DNA of 23,823 bases from SVTX01 sp045602385 (GCA_045602385.1 JAZSBL010000005.1:1-23823), one strand, 5' to 3'; positions 16,015 through 23,101 are shown, counted from the first letter of the stretch. Notes: generated from the letters alone by a model not told the origin. A program made the numbers and translations.

Positions 16015-16269
16015 TCAACACGTCTTGCTATGTAATTCTCCTTGCACTGCACCCTCTGCCGCACCCTGTGCGGAATACTTCCTATCATAATGTCTGTCCA
16101 TTATCGACTTGAAGGTGCATTCCTTCCACGCGGTCGGATGACCGCAAACCCCATATAAAAGCTCCCTGCGAGTAGTCTTGTCGGGAAAAGTGAACCTCGC
16201 GCACTCGCAAATAGTCCTCTCCGGGCTTCTCGCGTCCTTCAGATAAGGACACATTCCGGCATATGCCAT
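16015..16269 (-). CDS. Small Cys-rich phage protein
   Basis: The 84-residue product starts MAYAGMCPYLKDARSPERTI at the ATG with GGAGG eight bases upstream; a longer frame to 16308 lacks a ribosome site. Five Cys plus a His (CPYL, CECARF, CGHPTAWKEC) could bind a metal ion. The middle has FPDKTTRRELLYGVCGHP, the end is basic (HYDRKYSA). I recall similar short proteins near packaging modules of Clostridial prophages but know no function. It is the first gene after the leftward promoter and may be an early regulator; this is inference. Confidence 0.75.
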   Translation of the reverse strand: MAYAGMCPYLKDARSPERTICECARFTFPDKTTRRELLYGVCGHPTAWKECTFKSIMDRHYDRKYSAQGAAEGAVQGELHSKTC

Positions 16270-16342
16270 AAACAAATCCTCCCCCGCATTCCGCGGTATC
16301 AAAAACACAAAAATATCATTAAAATCCGCCGAAAATATCTCT

Positions 16343-16417
16343 CTTAACCCCCTCGGCAGAGGAGTTAAGCATACTTAATACAATACGGTCTTGTTAAGCG
16401 GCGCTTAACATCTTAAC
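16343..16417. promoter_or_regulatory. Cluster of GTTAAG/CTTAAC operator-like half-sites
   Basis: Six half-sites lie in 75 bases: 16343-16348, 16364-16369, 16374-16379, 16393-16398, 16404-16409 and 16412-16417. Two pairs make dyads, the best being GTTAAGCGGCGCTTAAC at 16393-16409 (perfect arms). A further CTTAAC sits between the -35 and -10 boxes of the repressor promoter (16667-16672). This pattern suggests binding sites of the neighbouring repressor. Confidence 0.6.
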
Positions 16418-16582
16418 CGTCGCATCCTTCAATCATACCGAAAAAACACAGAAAACGGGGACTCTGCGCTCTTTCGACACGCCCAAGCATGGGAAAATGC
16501 CCGAAACAGTATATCTGCGCTACAAAATTCAAACCTTAGCCGATACTCTGCTCCCTGCTTGCTCTCTTGCTTGACTGAGGCA

Positions 16583-16611
16583 ATTATAGCACAAATGTTC
16601 TATAAAGTCAA
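16583..16611 (-). promoter_or_regulatory. Leftward phage operon promoter
   Basis: On the minus strand TTGACT (16611-16606), a 17-base spacer and TATAAT (16588-16583). The spacer contains GAACATTTGTGC, one change from the GAAC-N4-GTTC core of Gram-positive LexA boxes. It diverges from the repressor promoter, with 45 bases between the two -35 boxes. The leader to the first gene is about 300 bases. Confidence 0.8.
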
Positions 16612-16656
16612 CCCCAAAAAGTCATTAAATTTATTTAACTTTTTTTCAAAAACCTG

Positions 16657-16685
16657 TTGACATTTGCTTAACTCTCTGCTATAAT
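16657..16685 (+). promoter_or_regulatory. Repressor gene promoter
   Basis: TTGACA, a 17-base spacer and TATAAT, with TGC before the -10: a perfect consensus. A CTTAAC half-site inside the spacer suggests autoregulation by the repressor. The 5' leader is about 115 bases and holds a GGTGCCGACGGCACC palindrome near 16748. Confidence 0.88.
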
Positions 16686-16806
16686 ATAGATATGGAAAGA
16701 AACTTTCGCTTTCCGTCGGGTAAACGGGACTGTTCAAAGCCAAAAAAGGTGCCGACGGCACCGGGAAACAACACCCACCTACCCCATTCAATGAACGGAG
16801 ATAGAT

Positions 16807-17421
16807 ATGAACGACTTTAAAACCAGATTGGCGCACGCCATGGCGGAAAAGAATATCAAGGCCGCCGAGCTTTCTCGTCGGACGGGTATCTCGAAGCCAA
16901 GGCTCAGCCAGTATAAAAGCGGCGTCTATATCCCCAAGGCCGATGCAATATGCGCAATGGCGCGTGCGCTCGGTGTAAGCGAGGCCTACCTGCTTGGCAC
17001 CTCGGATATCCCGGAGGCCCAGTCTTCCGGAAGATACAAGGTGCTCCCCGTTGTAGGAGAGATCGCGTGCGGTTACCCCGTCTTCGCAAGTGAGGAGGAC
17101 GGCGGCGCCGTCTACACCGACGCGGACACGGATGCGGATTTTTGCCTTATCGCCAAGGGCGACAGCATGAAGGACGCGAGAATAAATAACGGTGACACCG
17201 TCTTTATCAAAAAGGCCGATACCGTTTCAAACGGCGAGATCGCCGCTATTATTATCGGCGACGAGGCTACGCTCAAGAGAGTATACTACTACCCCGAAAG
17301 CACAAAGCTTATGCTGATTTCCGAAAACTCCAACTACGAGCCCTTGGTTTACACCGGTGAGGAGCTTGACGGGATCCGCATTATAGGCAAGGCGGTCGCT
17401 TTCAAATCAGAGATAAGATAG
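16807..17421 (+). CDS. CI/LexA-like phage repressor (XRE HTH plus S24 peptidase)
   Basis: The 204-residue protein has an N-terminal XRE helix-turn-helix (about 17-64: AAELSRRTGISKPRLSQYKS) and a C-terminal S24 self-cleavage domain (78-200). The catalytic Ser120 lies in KGDSMKDARINNGDTV and Lys157 in EATLKRVYY. The probable cleavage site is Cys88-Gly89 in GEIACGYP, instead of the usual Ala-Gly. Such repressors hold a phage operon silent and are inactivated through RecA during the SOS response. It diverges from the head/packaging operon across a two-promoter region with repeated GTTAAG sites. GGAG lies just upstream of the ATG. All domains look complete, so repression is probably functional. 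Confidence 0.93.
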   Translation: MNDFKTRLAHAMAEKNIKAAELSRRTGISKPRLSQYKSGVYIPKADAICAMARALGVSEAYLLGTSDIPEAQSSGRYKVLPVVGEIACGYPVFASEEDGGAVYTDADTDADFCLIAKGDSMKDARINNGDTVFIKKADTVSNGEIAAIIIGDEATLKRVYYYPESTKLMLISENSNYEPLVYTGEELDGIRIIGKAVAFKSEIR

Positions 17422-17427
17422 ACGCTC

Positions 17428-17634
17428 TCACATAAGCGCATCCTCGATGATCTCATCAAGATGCAGCTCCGATATGCCAAGGCGGTTTATCCGCTCGACA
17501 AACTCCTCGGCATCGCGCACGGACGAAAAAACCGACCGATATCGCGCTTCTCCGCCCGAAGGCAGAGAAAAAACGATATCATACCAGCCTTGTCGATTGA
17601 CGGAAAAACTTGCAAAAACCTTTGACTCTGCCAC
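17428..17634 (-). CDS. Small protein resembling DUF6514
   Basis: The 68-residue product begins AESKVFASFSVNRQGWYDIV and ends with an Asp/Glu-rich segment, FVERINRLGISELHLDEIIEDAL, similar in layout to DUF6514 proteins of Clostridia (beta hairpin followed by a helix and a conserved HLxDxIED end). The function is unknown. The start is GTG, chosen because AGAGGT lies seven bases upstream. It is convergent with the repressor gene (six bases between stops), so it marks either the last island gene or the first host gene on this side. Confidence 0.6.
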   Translation of the reverse strand: MAESKVFASFSVNRQGWYDIVFSLPSGGEARYRSVFSSVRDAEEFVERINRLGISELHLDEIIEDALM

Positions 17635-17932
17635 GCCGCTTACCTCTCATTTTGGGTCAATTTTATTTGATTCTACCACGCACGGGGTTGAATTCTCGAT
17701 TAAGAGGGCGAAAGGATAGATTAAACCGCGTTTTTTACGCTTTTATTGCAAAATTTGCGTTCTTAAGATCAAACAAGTGAATACTTCCCGAATTGGGTAG
17801 AAATATTTGCATGATTATTCAGTCGCGGTTTCTCTTTCGTGTCAATCGGTTAAGGGCTTTGAGCAAAGTACAGTTGAATAATTTAAGTGATTTTACAACT
17901 GATTATTCATTTTTAAAAAACAGCACAGGAAC
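17635..17932. other. Gap between the DUF6514-like gene and radC
   Basis: About 300 AT-rich bases with no supported gene, no convincing promoter and no dispersed repeat. Only a TGATTATTCA word at 17811 and 17900 recurs. If the island has a right attachment site it should lie here or near 17422-17640, but I could not pair it with a matching site on the left. Confidence 0.4.
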
Positions 17933-18685
17933 ATGTCAATCATGCCAAAGGAAACCACTAAACCATCCATTCACAGCGGACACCGCAGCCGCATGAAGCA
18001 ACGCTTTATGCAAAACGGCGGACGGGACTTCTCGGATCACGAGCTGCTTGAAATGCTCTTGTTCTACGTTATCCCCCGCGCCGATACAAACGAGCTTGCG
18101 CATGCACTGCTCCATGAGTTCGGCTCTCTGCGCGACGTCATCAGCGCAGATCCCGCGCGAATCCGCGCAGTCGTTGGAGCGGGCAGATCTACCGCGACCT
18201 TCCTTTCATTACTCTTTACCATAAGGAAAAGGATCGACACGCAAAAGTATACCAAGACAAAATTCGTTGCAGACTCTCTATCCAAGGTCGGAAACTTCTT
18301 TGTAGACTACTTCAAGGATATCAAAAGCGAGGAGATTTGCGTTATGCTCCTTGACGGCTCGCTTAGGCTGATCGAATGCCGCACACTAACAAACGGAAGC
18401 GCGAACAGCGCGCCGCTTGATATCAGGGCTCTTGTAAAGCTCTCTATAATCGACGGCGCATCGCACGTGGTACTGGCGCACAATCACCCGTCCGGTCCCT
18501 CGGCGGCAAGCGCGGAGGACAAACAGCTTACGGCTAATATCGAATCCGCCCTCGACGCGGTCGGTATCTCCCTGCTTGAGCATCTTATAGTCAACGAGGT
18601 CGGATACAAGCCAACAATGCAGATGCGGATATTTACAAATCCAAAGAACGAGCATACTGCTCTCTACAAGAAATTCTACGAATAA
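17933..18685 (+). CDS. radC: RadC-like JAB/MPN domain protein
   Basis: The 250-residue protein has an N-terminal helix-hairpin-helix-like half (FSDHELLEMLLFYVIPRADT at 33-52, later VVGAGRSTATF) and a C-terminal JAMM metalloprotease-type domain. The zinc motif AHNHPSGPSAASAED supplies His183, His185 and Asp196, with Glu134 upstream. RadC was once named as a DNA repair protein but its role is unsettled; the fold suggests a zinc-dependent hydrolase. The length is normal. The ATG at 17933 has a weak AGGA close by; ATG at 17942 is an alternative. It precedes ftsZ in the same direction but ftsZ has its own promoter. Confidence 0.93.
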   Translation: MSIMPKETTKPSIHSGHRSRMKQRFMQNGGRDFSDHELLEMLLFYVIPRADTNELAHALLHEFGSLRDVISADPARIRAVVGAGRSTATFLSLLFTIRKRIDTQKYTKTKFVADSLSKVGNFFVDYFKDIKSEEICVMLLDGSLRLIECRTLTNGSANSAPLDIRALVKLSIIDGASHVVLAHNHPSGPSAASAEDKQLTANIESALDAVGISLLEHLIVNEVGYKPTMQMRIFTNPKNEHTALYKKFYE

Positions 18686-18716
18686 CCCCTTTTCATGTAA
18701 AAGAAAAATCAAAGTA

Positions 18717-18746
18717 TATACAGTGTACACGTTTACACTTTATAAT
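18717..18746 (+). promoter_or_regulatory. ftsZ promoter with internal palindrome
   Basis: TATACA (18717-18722), an 18-base spacer and TATAAT (18741-18746). The spacer is almost entirely the dyad AGTGTACACGTTTACACT (18722-18739), matched at all but one pair, which looks like an operator overlapping the promoter. The ftsZ ATG is about 40 bases downstream. Confidence 0.65.
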
Positions 18747-18784
18747 AAAAAAATTTAAGAATATATAAAGCGGAGGATTCACAA

Positions 18785-19816
18785 ATGGGAATTTTTGAAC
18801 ACGACGACACAATCGAAGTAGGCGCCAATATTAAGGTCATAGGCGTAGGAGGCGGCGGAAACAACGCTGTCAACAGAATGATCTCTTCCAATATCAAGGG
18901 CGTTGAATTCATCACAGTAAACACAGACAAAATGGCTCTCCGCCATTCAAACGCTCCCTCTCAGCTCGTTATCGGTGAGAAGCTCACCGGCGGACGCGGA
19001 GCAGGCGCAAAGCCCGAGATCGGTAAGCGCGCAGCTGAGGAATCCCTTGAGGAGGTCAAGGGCCTTCTCCGTGATACCGATATGGTATTCGTTGCTGCAG
19101 GTATGGGCGGCGGAACAGGTACAGGAGCTGCTCCCGTAGTTGCTCGCGTAGCTCGTGAGATGGATATCCTTACGATCGGTATCGTTACCCGTCCCTTCTC
19201 CTTTGAGGGCCGTGTAAGAGCACAGAACGCTAACGATGGTATCGAGGAGCTTGCTCAGTTCGTTGACGCGCTCATCGTTATCCCCAACGATAAGCTCCAG
19301 GAGGCAAGCGACCAGAGAATTACTCTCGCTAACGCTTTCGAGGTTGCAGACGACGTTCTCCGTACAGGCGTACAGTCTATCTCCGACCTTGTAAACGTTA
19401 AGGGTCACATCAACCTCGACTTCGCTGACGTTTCCACAGTTATGAAGAACGCGGGCTACGCTCACATGGGTGTCGGCTATGCGGCAGGTAAGGACAAGGC
19501 TGAAGAGGCTGCAAAGATGGCTATCTCCTCTCCCCTTCTCGAGTCCTCTATCAACGGCGCGCGCGGTATCCTTATGAACATCGTTGCTTCTCGCGACATC
19601 GGACTTGAGGACGCTTACGTTGCTTCCGAGATCGTTAGAAACGAGGCTCATCCCGATGCAAACATCATCTGGGGTGTTAAGTTCGACGACGAGCTTGAGG
19701 ACGAGATGAAGATCACTATCATCGCAACAGGCTTTGACAAGAAGGATGAGAAGGCTTCCTCTGACGACGATATGTGGGATGCTATCATGGGTAGCTCCAC
19801 AAAGAGAAGAAAGTAA
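18785..19816 (+). CDS. ftsZ: Cell division GTPase FtsZ, short C-terminal form
   Basis: The 343-residue tubulin homologue forms the division ring. GTP-binding features: VIGVGGGGNNAVNRM (18-32), tubulin signature GGGTGTG (108-114) and the T7 loop NLDFADV (210-216) that completes the neighbour's GTPase site. The polymerising core ends near residue 317. The remaining 25 residues are acidic and end DDMWDAIMGSSTKRRK, so the disordered linker is very short compared with most FtsZ and the C-terminal peptide is divergent although it keeps the hydrophobic-then-basic pattern. GGAGG lies eight bases before the ATG. Codons are strongly biased (GCT, AAC, TTC, CGT), unlike the phage genes, fitting high expression. 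Confidence 0.97.
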   Translation: MGIFEHDDTIEVGANIKVIGVGGGGNNAVNRMISSNIKGVEFITVNTDKMALRHSNAPSQLVIGEKLTGGRGAGAKPEIGKRAAEESLEEVKGLLRDTDMVFVAAGMGGGTGTGAAPVVARVAREMDILTIGIVTRPFSFEGRVRAQNANDGIEELAQFVDALIVIPNDKLQEASDQRITLANAFEVADDVLRTGVQSISDLVNVKGHINLDFADVSTVMKNAGYAHMGVGYAAGKDKAEEAAKMAISSPLLESSINGARGILMNIVASRDIGLEDAYVASEIVRNEAHPDANIIWGVKFDDELEDEMKITIIATGFDKKDEKASSDDDMWDAIMGSSTKRRK

Positions 19817-19834
19817 TATTCTCACAAGCATAAC

Positions 19835-19870
19835 AAAAGGGCGCGCTCCTAACAGGGTGCGTCCTTTTTG
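19835..19870 (+). terminator. ftsZ terminator
   Basis: The stem AAAAGGGCGCGCTCC with GGGTGCGTCCTTTTT (several G-U pairs in RNA) is followed by a T run, about 20 bases after the stop codon. Confidence 0.8.
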
Positions 19871-19913
19871 TAATATTTTGTCGTATTTCCAATTGTTTGT
19901 TGATATTTTGGAT

Positions 19914-19951
19914 AAAAAAGAGGTATGATCGCAGGATCATACCTCTTTTTT
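19914..19951 (-). terminator. rnpB terminator (bidirectional)
   Basis: A near-perfect stem, AGAGGTATGATC (19919-19930) and GATCATACCTCT (19935-19946), has a four-base loop and T runs on both strands. On the minus strand it directly follows the RNase P RNA 3' end; on the plus strand it could back up the ftsZ terminator. Confidence 0.9.
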
Positions 19952-20457
19952 GTAGTTTCGCCTGTAAGCCGGGTTCTGTATTTGACGACCATCAATCTTC
20001 GCTTACCGTCACCGATAAGCTCCTGCGACGCGCGCAATGCCACCCAAAAATATTCCCTTGCGGGAAATCGGGGCGAATTCTTTTTGGGTGTTGCTCCAAG
20101 TAGGGTTTACAGCAAACCTATGTTACCATAGGAGTGGGTGAGCTCTTACCTCGCCTTTCCATCCTTACCTGAAGTGCTGTGAAAGGCGCAGAACAACCGA
20201 TAATCAAGCATATTGCTTGCAATTTCAAATCGTTCGGTTTAGCTCCGTTTTTCACATCTGCCGTACAGAGTACGGCGACGATAAGAAAACCGAAGCTTCT
20301 GCGTTCTTTCACAACACTTCAGGCGGTTTATTTCTGTTGCACTTTCCCGACGGTTACCCGTGGCTGACGTTATCAGCTACCCTGCCCTGTGGGGCCCGGA
20401 CTTTCCTCACGCGGATACCTTACGGCGTGACCGCGCGCGGCCGTCTGGCGAAGCTAC
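19952..20457 (-). ncRNA. rnpB: RNase P RNA (rnpB), type A with enlarged P12
   Basis: The catalytic RNA that trims tRNA 5' ends. Conserved parts on the minus strand: GAGGAAAGTCCGGGC (20408-20394) near the 5' end and ACAGAACCCGGCTTA (19979-19965) near the 3' end, which together form the P4 core, plus CAGGGCAGGGT and GGTAAGAGCTCACC. Helix P1 pairs the two ends: GTAGCTTCGCC at 20457-20447 with GGCGAAACTAC at 19962-19952. The total of about 506 bases is well above the usual 350-400; most of the excess is a 156-base P12 arm (20168-20323). Promoter and terminator fit exactly at both ends. Confidence 0.95.
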
Positions 20458-20463
20458 CCATGT

Positions 20464-20492
20464 ATTTTACCACAAAAATGGCGATTTGTCAA
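20464..20492 (-). promoter_or_regulatory. rnpB promoter
   Basis: On the minus strand TTGACA (20492-20487), a 17-base spacer and TAAAAT (20469-20464); the predicted RNA 5' end is seven bases further on. Confidence 0.9.
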
Positions 20493-20502
20493 TCTAAAGT
20501 TT

Positions 20503-20690
20503 TAATTTTGATTTGTGGGGGTGTTACGGCTACAATTTTTCGTCCGTTTCCGCCTTGCGTAAGCCTCCCTTGTGTAAAGGGAGGTGGATTGCGAAGCAAG
20601 ACGGGGGGATTGTTCTCGTGCATATGTTTCATTTACAATCCCTCAGTCAACTGCGTTGACAGCTCCCTTTACACAAGGGAGCCTTTGTTT
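20503..20690 (+). repeat. R1 dispersed hairpin repeat, copy C
   Basis: The core 20563-20683 is nearly identical to copy A, including TCAACTGCGTTGA. The leader 20503-20562 is diverged (GATTTGTGGGGGTGTT-ACGGCTACA) and resembles that of the R2 copy at 22437, so cores and leaders recombine as separate modules. Confidence 0.85.
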
Positions 20691-20714
20691 TAAAACGTTC
20701 GCCACCTTACAGGC

Positions 20715-20905
20715 GTAGGGGTCGACGTCCCCGGCGACCCGCCTACGTGGCACACATCTAACTTTTATAACTGCGGGCCGCCGGGGACGTCGGCCCCTAC
20801 GAGATAAGAAAACGCTGCAAATTGTTCTCGTAGGGCGGTGCCTTGGTGCCGCCGTATCGTTGATTTTGTACCGTTTTCACGGCGGGAGTGAACCCCCGCC
20901 CTACG
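20715..20905. repeat. Two REP-like inverted pairs
   Basis: A 22-base arm starting GTAGGGGTCGACGTCCCC (20715-20736) is inverted at 20779-20800 with one mismatch; CGTAGGGCGG (20829-20838) is inverted at 20896-20905. Short GTAGGGGC(G) words of this type also appear near 15530 and 7808. I see no gene between 20458 and 21046. Confidence 0.75.
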
Positions 20906-20992
20906 GCGCAAAGCGAAATCTAACGAAAATTCGTAGCCATTTAGTTATATAAAACGGCTACACTATGTATTCTTATGAAGATTTTTGGGGGC

Positions 20993-21018
20993 GTGGACCC
21001 TTTTGCAAAAGGGTCCAC
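20993..21018 (-). terminator. Perfect 26-base palindrome after sigG
   Basis: GTGGACCCTTTT and AAAAGGGTCCAC are directly adjacent around GC. It lies about 30 bases beyond the sigG stop and could end its transcript, although no T run follows on the minus strand; it may be a repeat-type palindrome instead. Confidence 0.45.
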
Positions 21019-21046
21019 ATCGCATCTCCTCGCTCCCCCCGCATCC

Positions 21047-21823
21047 TTACGTCATCTTCTTTTTCATTTTCGCAAGCGCCGCCTTTTCAAGGCGCGACAC
21101 CTGCGCCTGCGAAATGCCAAGCTGCTCGGCTATCTCGGTCTGCGTTTTGTTCTCAAAATACCTCATTGTGATGATCCTTCGCTCACGCTCGCATATGCTG
21201 CCAAGCGCTTCGCGCAACGCGATGTTCTCAAGCCACTCGTCGTTCGCTCCCGATACGTCGGCAAGCTGGTCGATAACGTAGAGCGAGTCGCCGCCGTCAT
21301 TGTAGACCGGCTCGTATATTGAGATCGGCTCGACCACAGCCTCCATCGCCTCGCAGAGATCCTCCTTTTTGACCTGAAGCTCGCGCGCGATCTCGTCGAG
21401 CGTCGGCTCGCACTCGCGCTCCGCGCTTATCTTTTCCCTTGCCTTCAACGCGCGGTATGCAAGGTCCCGTATCGAGCGGCTGATCCTGACGGCGTTATTG
21501 TCGCGCAGATAGCGGCGTATCTCGCCGATTATCATCGGCACTGCGTAGGTCGAGAACTTGACGTCAAGCTCTGTCTTGAAGTTGTCTACCGCCTTGACAA
21601 GGCCAAGGCAGCCGACCTGAAAAAGGTCGTCCGCGGAGTCGTGCCGAGCCGTAAACCGCTTGATTATAGACAAGACAAGGCGCAGATTGCCGCAGATCAG
21701 GTCACTGCGCGCCCCCTCGTCGCCGCGCCTTATTCGGTCAAGCAGCCCCTTTTTCTCGGCATCGTCAAGCAAGGCAAGCTCGCTTGTATTGACGCCGCAA
21801 ATTTCAACTTTATTATAAAACAT
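21047..21823 (-). CDS. sigG: Sporulation sigma factor SigG
   Basis: The 258-residue sigma-70 family factor directs late forespore transcription during endospore formation. The N-terminal signature KVEICGVNTSELALLDDAEK (5-24) is diagnostic for SigG, where it serves anti-sigma interaction. Region 2 spans about 38-108 (GNLRLVLSIIKRF, DDLFQVGCLGLVKAVDNF), region 3 about 112-190 and region 4 about 200-258, with the helix-turn-helix TQTEIAEQLGISQAQVSRLE. I set the start at the ATG at 21823 (GGGAG eight bases upstream); the TTG at 21838 lies on that ribosome site. No housekeeping promoter is visible upstream; a GGGAATAAT word about 60 bases before the ATG weakly resembles a sigma-F -10. sigE and spoIIGA, usual neighbours, are not in the window. 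Confidence 0.95.
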   Translation of the reverse strand: MFYNKVEICGVNTSELALLDDAEKKGLLDRIRRGDEGARSDLICGNLRLVLSIIKRFTARHDSADDLFQVGCLGLVKAVDNFKTELDVKFSTYAVPMIIGEIRRYLRDNNAVRISRSIRDLAYRALKAREKISAERECEPTLDEIARELQVKKEDLCEAMEAVVEPISIYEPVYNDGGDSLYVIDQLADVSGANDEWLENIALREALGSICERERRIITMRYFENKTQTEIAEQLGISQAQVSRLEKAALAKMKKKMT

Positions 21824-21954
21824 GATATTTTCTCCCAAGTTTTCGCCATTTGGCTTTTATTTCGTCTTGGGAAAATTATTCCCGACACGGGCGGCTTAAA
21901 TTCGATAAATTGGGTGGAAAAAATTGCATGTTTGTGCCTTACCCGGCAAATTGC

Positions 21955-22085
21955 AAATTATCGGGTGACTTCACGGCTACAGTGCGAAGCGGCATTAAAG
22001 TTTAGGTCAAGCCTTTTCAAAGGCTTGCGCCCATCCAACGCGCGGAGCGTTGGTCGCCCTCCGCAGAGGGCGAAACTCCTTTATC
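21955..22085 (-). repeat. R2 dispersed repeat, partial inverted copy
   Basis: This is the reverse complement of the right end of the R2 copy at 8108-8475: terminal module (ACTTCACGGCTACAG), AAGCCTTTTCAAAGGCTT, AACGCGCGGAGCGTT and GCCCTCCGCAGAGGGC. It faces the next R2 copy, giving a head-to-head pair. Confidence 0.8.
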
Positions 22086-22129
22086 GTTAGAAAGCGCCAC
22101 AGAGGGGGAATGCCAGCCCGTGAGGGATG

Positions 22130-22437
22130 GCAGGGGGAACCGCACAAGTGGGGGGTTCCCCTTTTGCTACATAGGCAAATCTTATTCCTTTACCCGCTTT
22201 TTTCTTTGACACAAGAGGCGCAAAATATTCGGCGTGTAGACAATCTAAATCCAAAACACCTTGCCGAAACCGCTCCCTGCAAGCAGGGAGTCCGAGTAAT
22301 CTCTAAAAAGAAAGACGCCGTTAAGGAGAGTTTCGCTCTCTGCGGAGAGCGACCAACGCTCCGCGCGTTGGATGGGCGGTCGCTTTTTGAAAAAGCGACG
22401 GAAAACAAAAGTGTTTGTAGCCGTAACACCCCGACAA
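22130..22437 (+). repeat. R2 dispersed repeat, copy 2
   Basis: It has the same order of palindromes as at 8108-8475, with the variable hairpin CTCTCTGCGGAGAG and a different right arm (GTCGCTTTTTGAAAAAGCGAC), ending with the shared module, read on the minus strand as GATTTGTCGGGGTGTT-ACGGCTACA. Changes are mostly compensated inside stems, implying selection or templating on structure. Confidence 0.8.
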
Positions 22438-22527
22438 ATCAAAAATTGTGGGCTTATGGCATAAATCTATCGGATCATGCGGAAAATCATCCGAAAAACG
22501 CTGCAAAAAAACTAAACCTGCGTGAGG

Positions 22528-22556
22528 TTTACAAAATCGAACACCCGTGCTATAAT
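22528..22556 (+). promoter_or_regulatory. Promoter of the DUF6291-like gene
   Basis: TTTACA, a 17-base spacer and TATAAT, with TGC before the -10. The spacer holds CGAACACCCGTGC, a LexA-box-like word matching the GAACNNNNGTGC in the leftward phage promoter at 16583-16611. The leader to the ATG is about 160 bases. Confidence 0.8.
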
Positions 22557-22717
22557 TTATTCACACGAAAACGCGGCAGTTTTGGGAAAGATCAACGCAG
22601 AAAAAACGGGGTTTGCGATAGCTTTTGCCCAAAACCGTGAAAAAAACTCAACGTAAAACTATGCGCATTTCTCGCGCAAAAATCCGTAATAAACACATCG
22701 GAAAGGAGAAGGATTTT

Positions 22718-23017
22718 ATGAGTCAGACAGACAAAGGAATATTGATTTTTTACGAGTGGCTCGACGCGATGGACAAGCTCCCGCCAAGGCAGTACAAGGC
22801 TCTGCTCACCGCGATCTGCCGCTTTCAGCAAAAGGGCGAAGAACCCCCTGTATTTGAAGGATATACCGCCGCTTTGGCATCCCTGATATTTCCCTTTCTG
22901 CGCCGCAGACGTGACAAGGCGCGTGCAGGGAAAATGGGTATGCACTCTCGCTATGAGCTTGACGACGATTCCATCAGGCTTCAGGAAATAATACAGCGAA
23001 AAATGAATGAACGATAG
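22718..23017 (+). CDS. DUF6291-like small protein
   Basis: The 99-residue product starts MSQTDKGILIFYEWLDAMDK at the ATG with AGGAG nine bases upstream. The pattern, FYEWLDAMDKLPPRQYKALLTAICRF then GEEPPVFEGYTAALASLIFPFLRR, resembles DUF6291, small helical proteins usually found beside phage or plasmid replication genes. The C-terminal part (residues 70-99) is basic and short compared with many relatives, so it may be a truncated form. The function is unknown. It has its own promoter and is followed by a low-complexity array, with no partner replication gene visible. Confidence 0.7.
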   Translation: MSQTDKGILIFYEWLDAMDKLPPRQYKALLTAICRFQQKGEEPPVFEGYTAALASLIFPFLRRRRDKARAGKMGMHSRYELDDDSIRLQEIIQRKMNER

Positions 23018-23101
23018 GCCTTTTGAAGAGGCTTGGGCAGAGCTTTTGTTATTAACACAAGCGCCCTTCTGTTAGCGGCTGTGTTAGCGCTTCTGTTAGA
23101 A

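Noticed and set aside
7712..17932. Search for attL/attR direct repeats around the phage island
   Set aside because: Dispersed repeats on the left edge have no matching copy between 17422 and 17932, and no integrase or tRNA gene is present, so I could not define attachment sites.
18947..19831. 294-residue leftward frame opposite ftsZ
   Set aside because: Antisense shadow of a strongly codon-biased gene.
20217..20693. 158-residue rightward frame across rnpB and R1
   Set aside because: It overlaps a structured RNA gene and a repeat; protein shows no family features.
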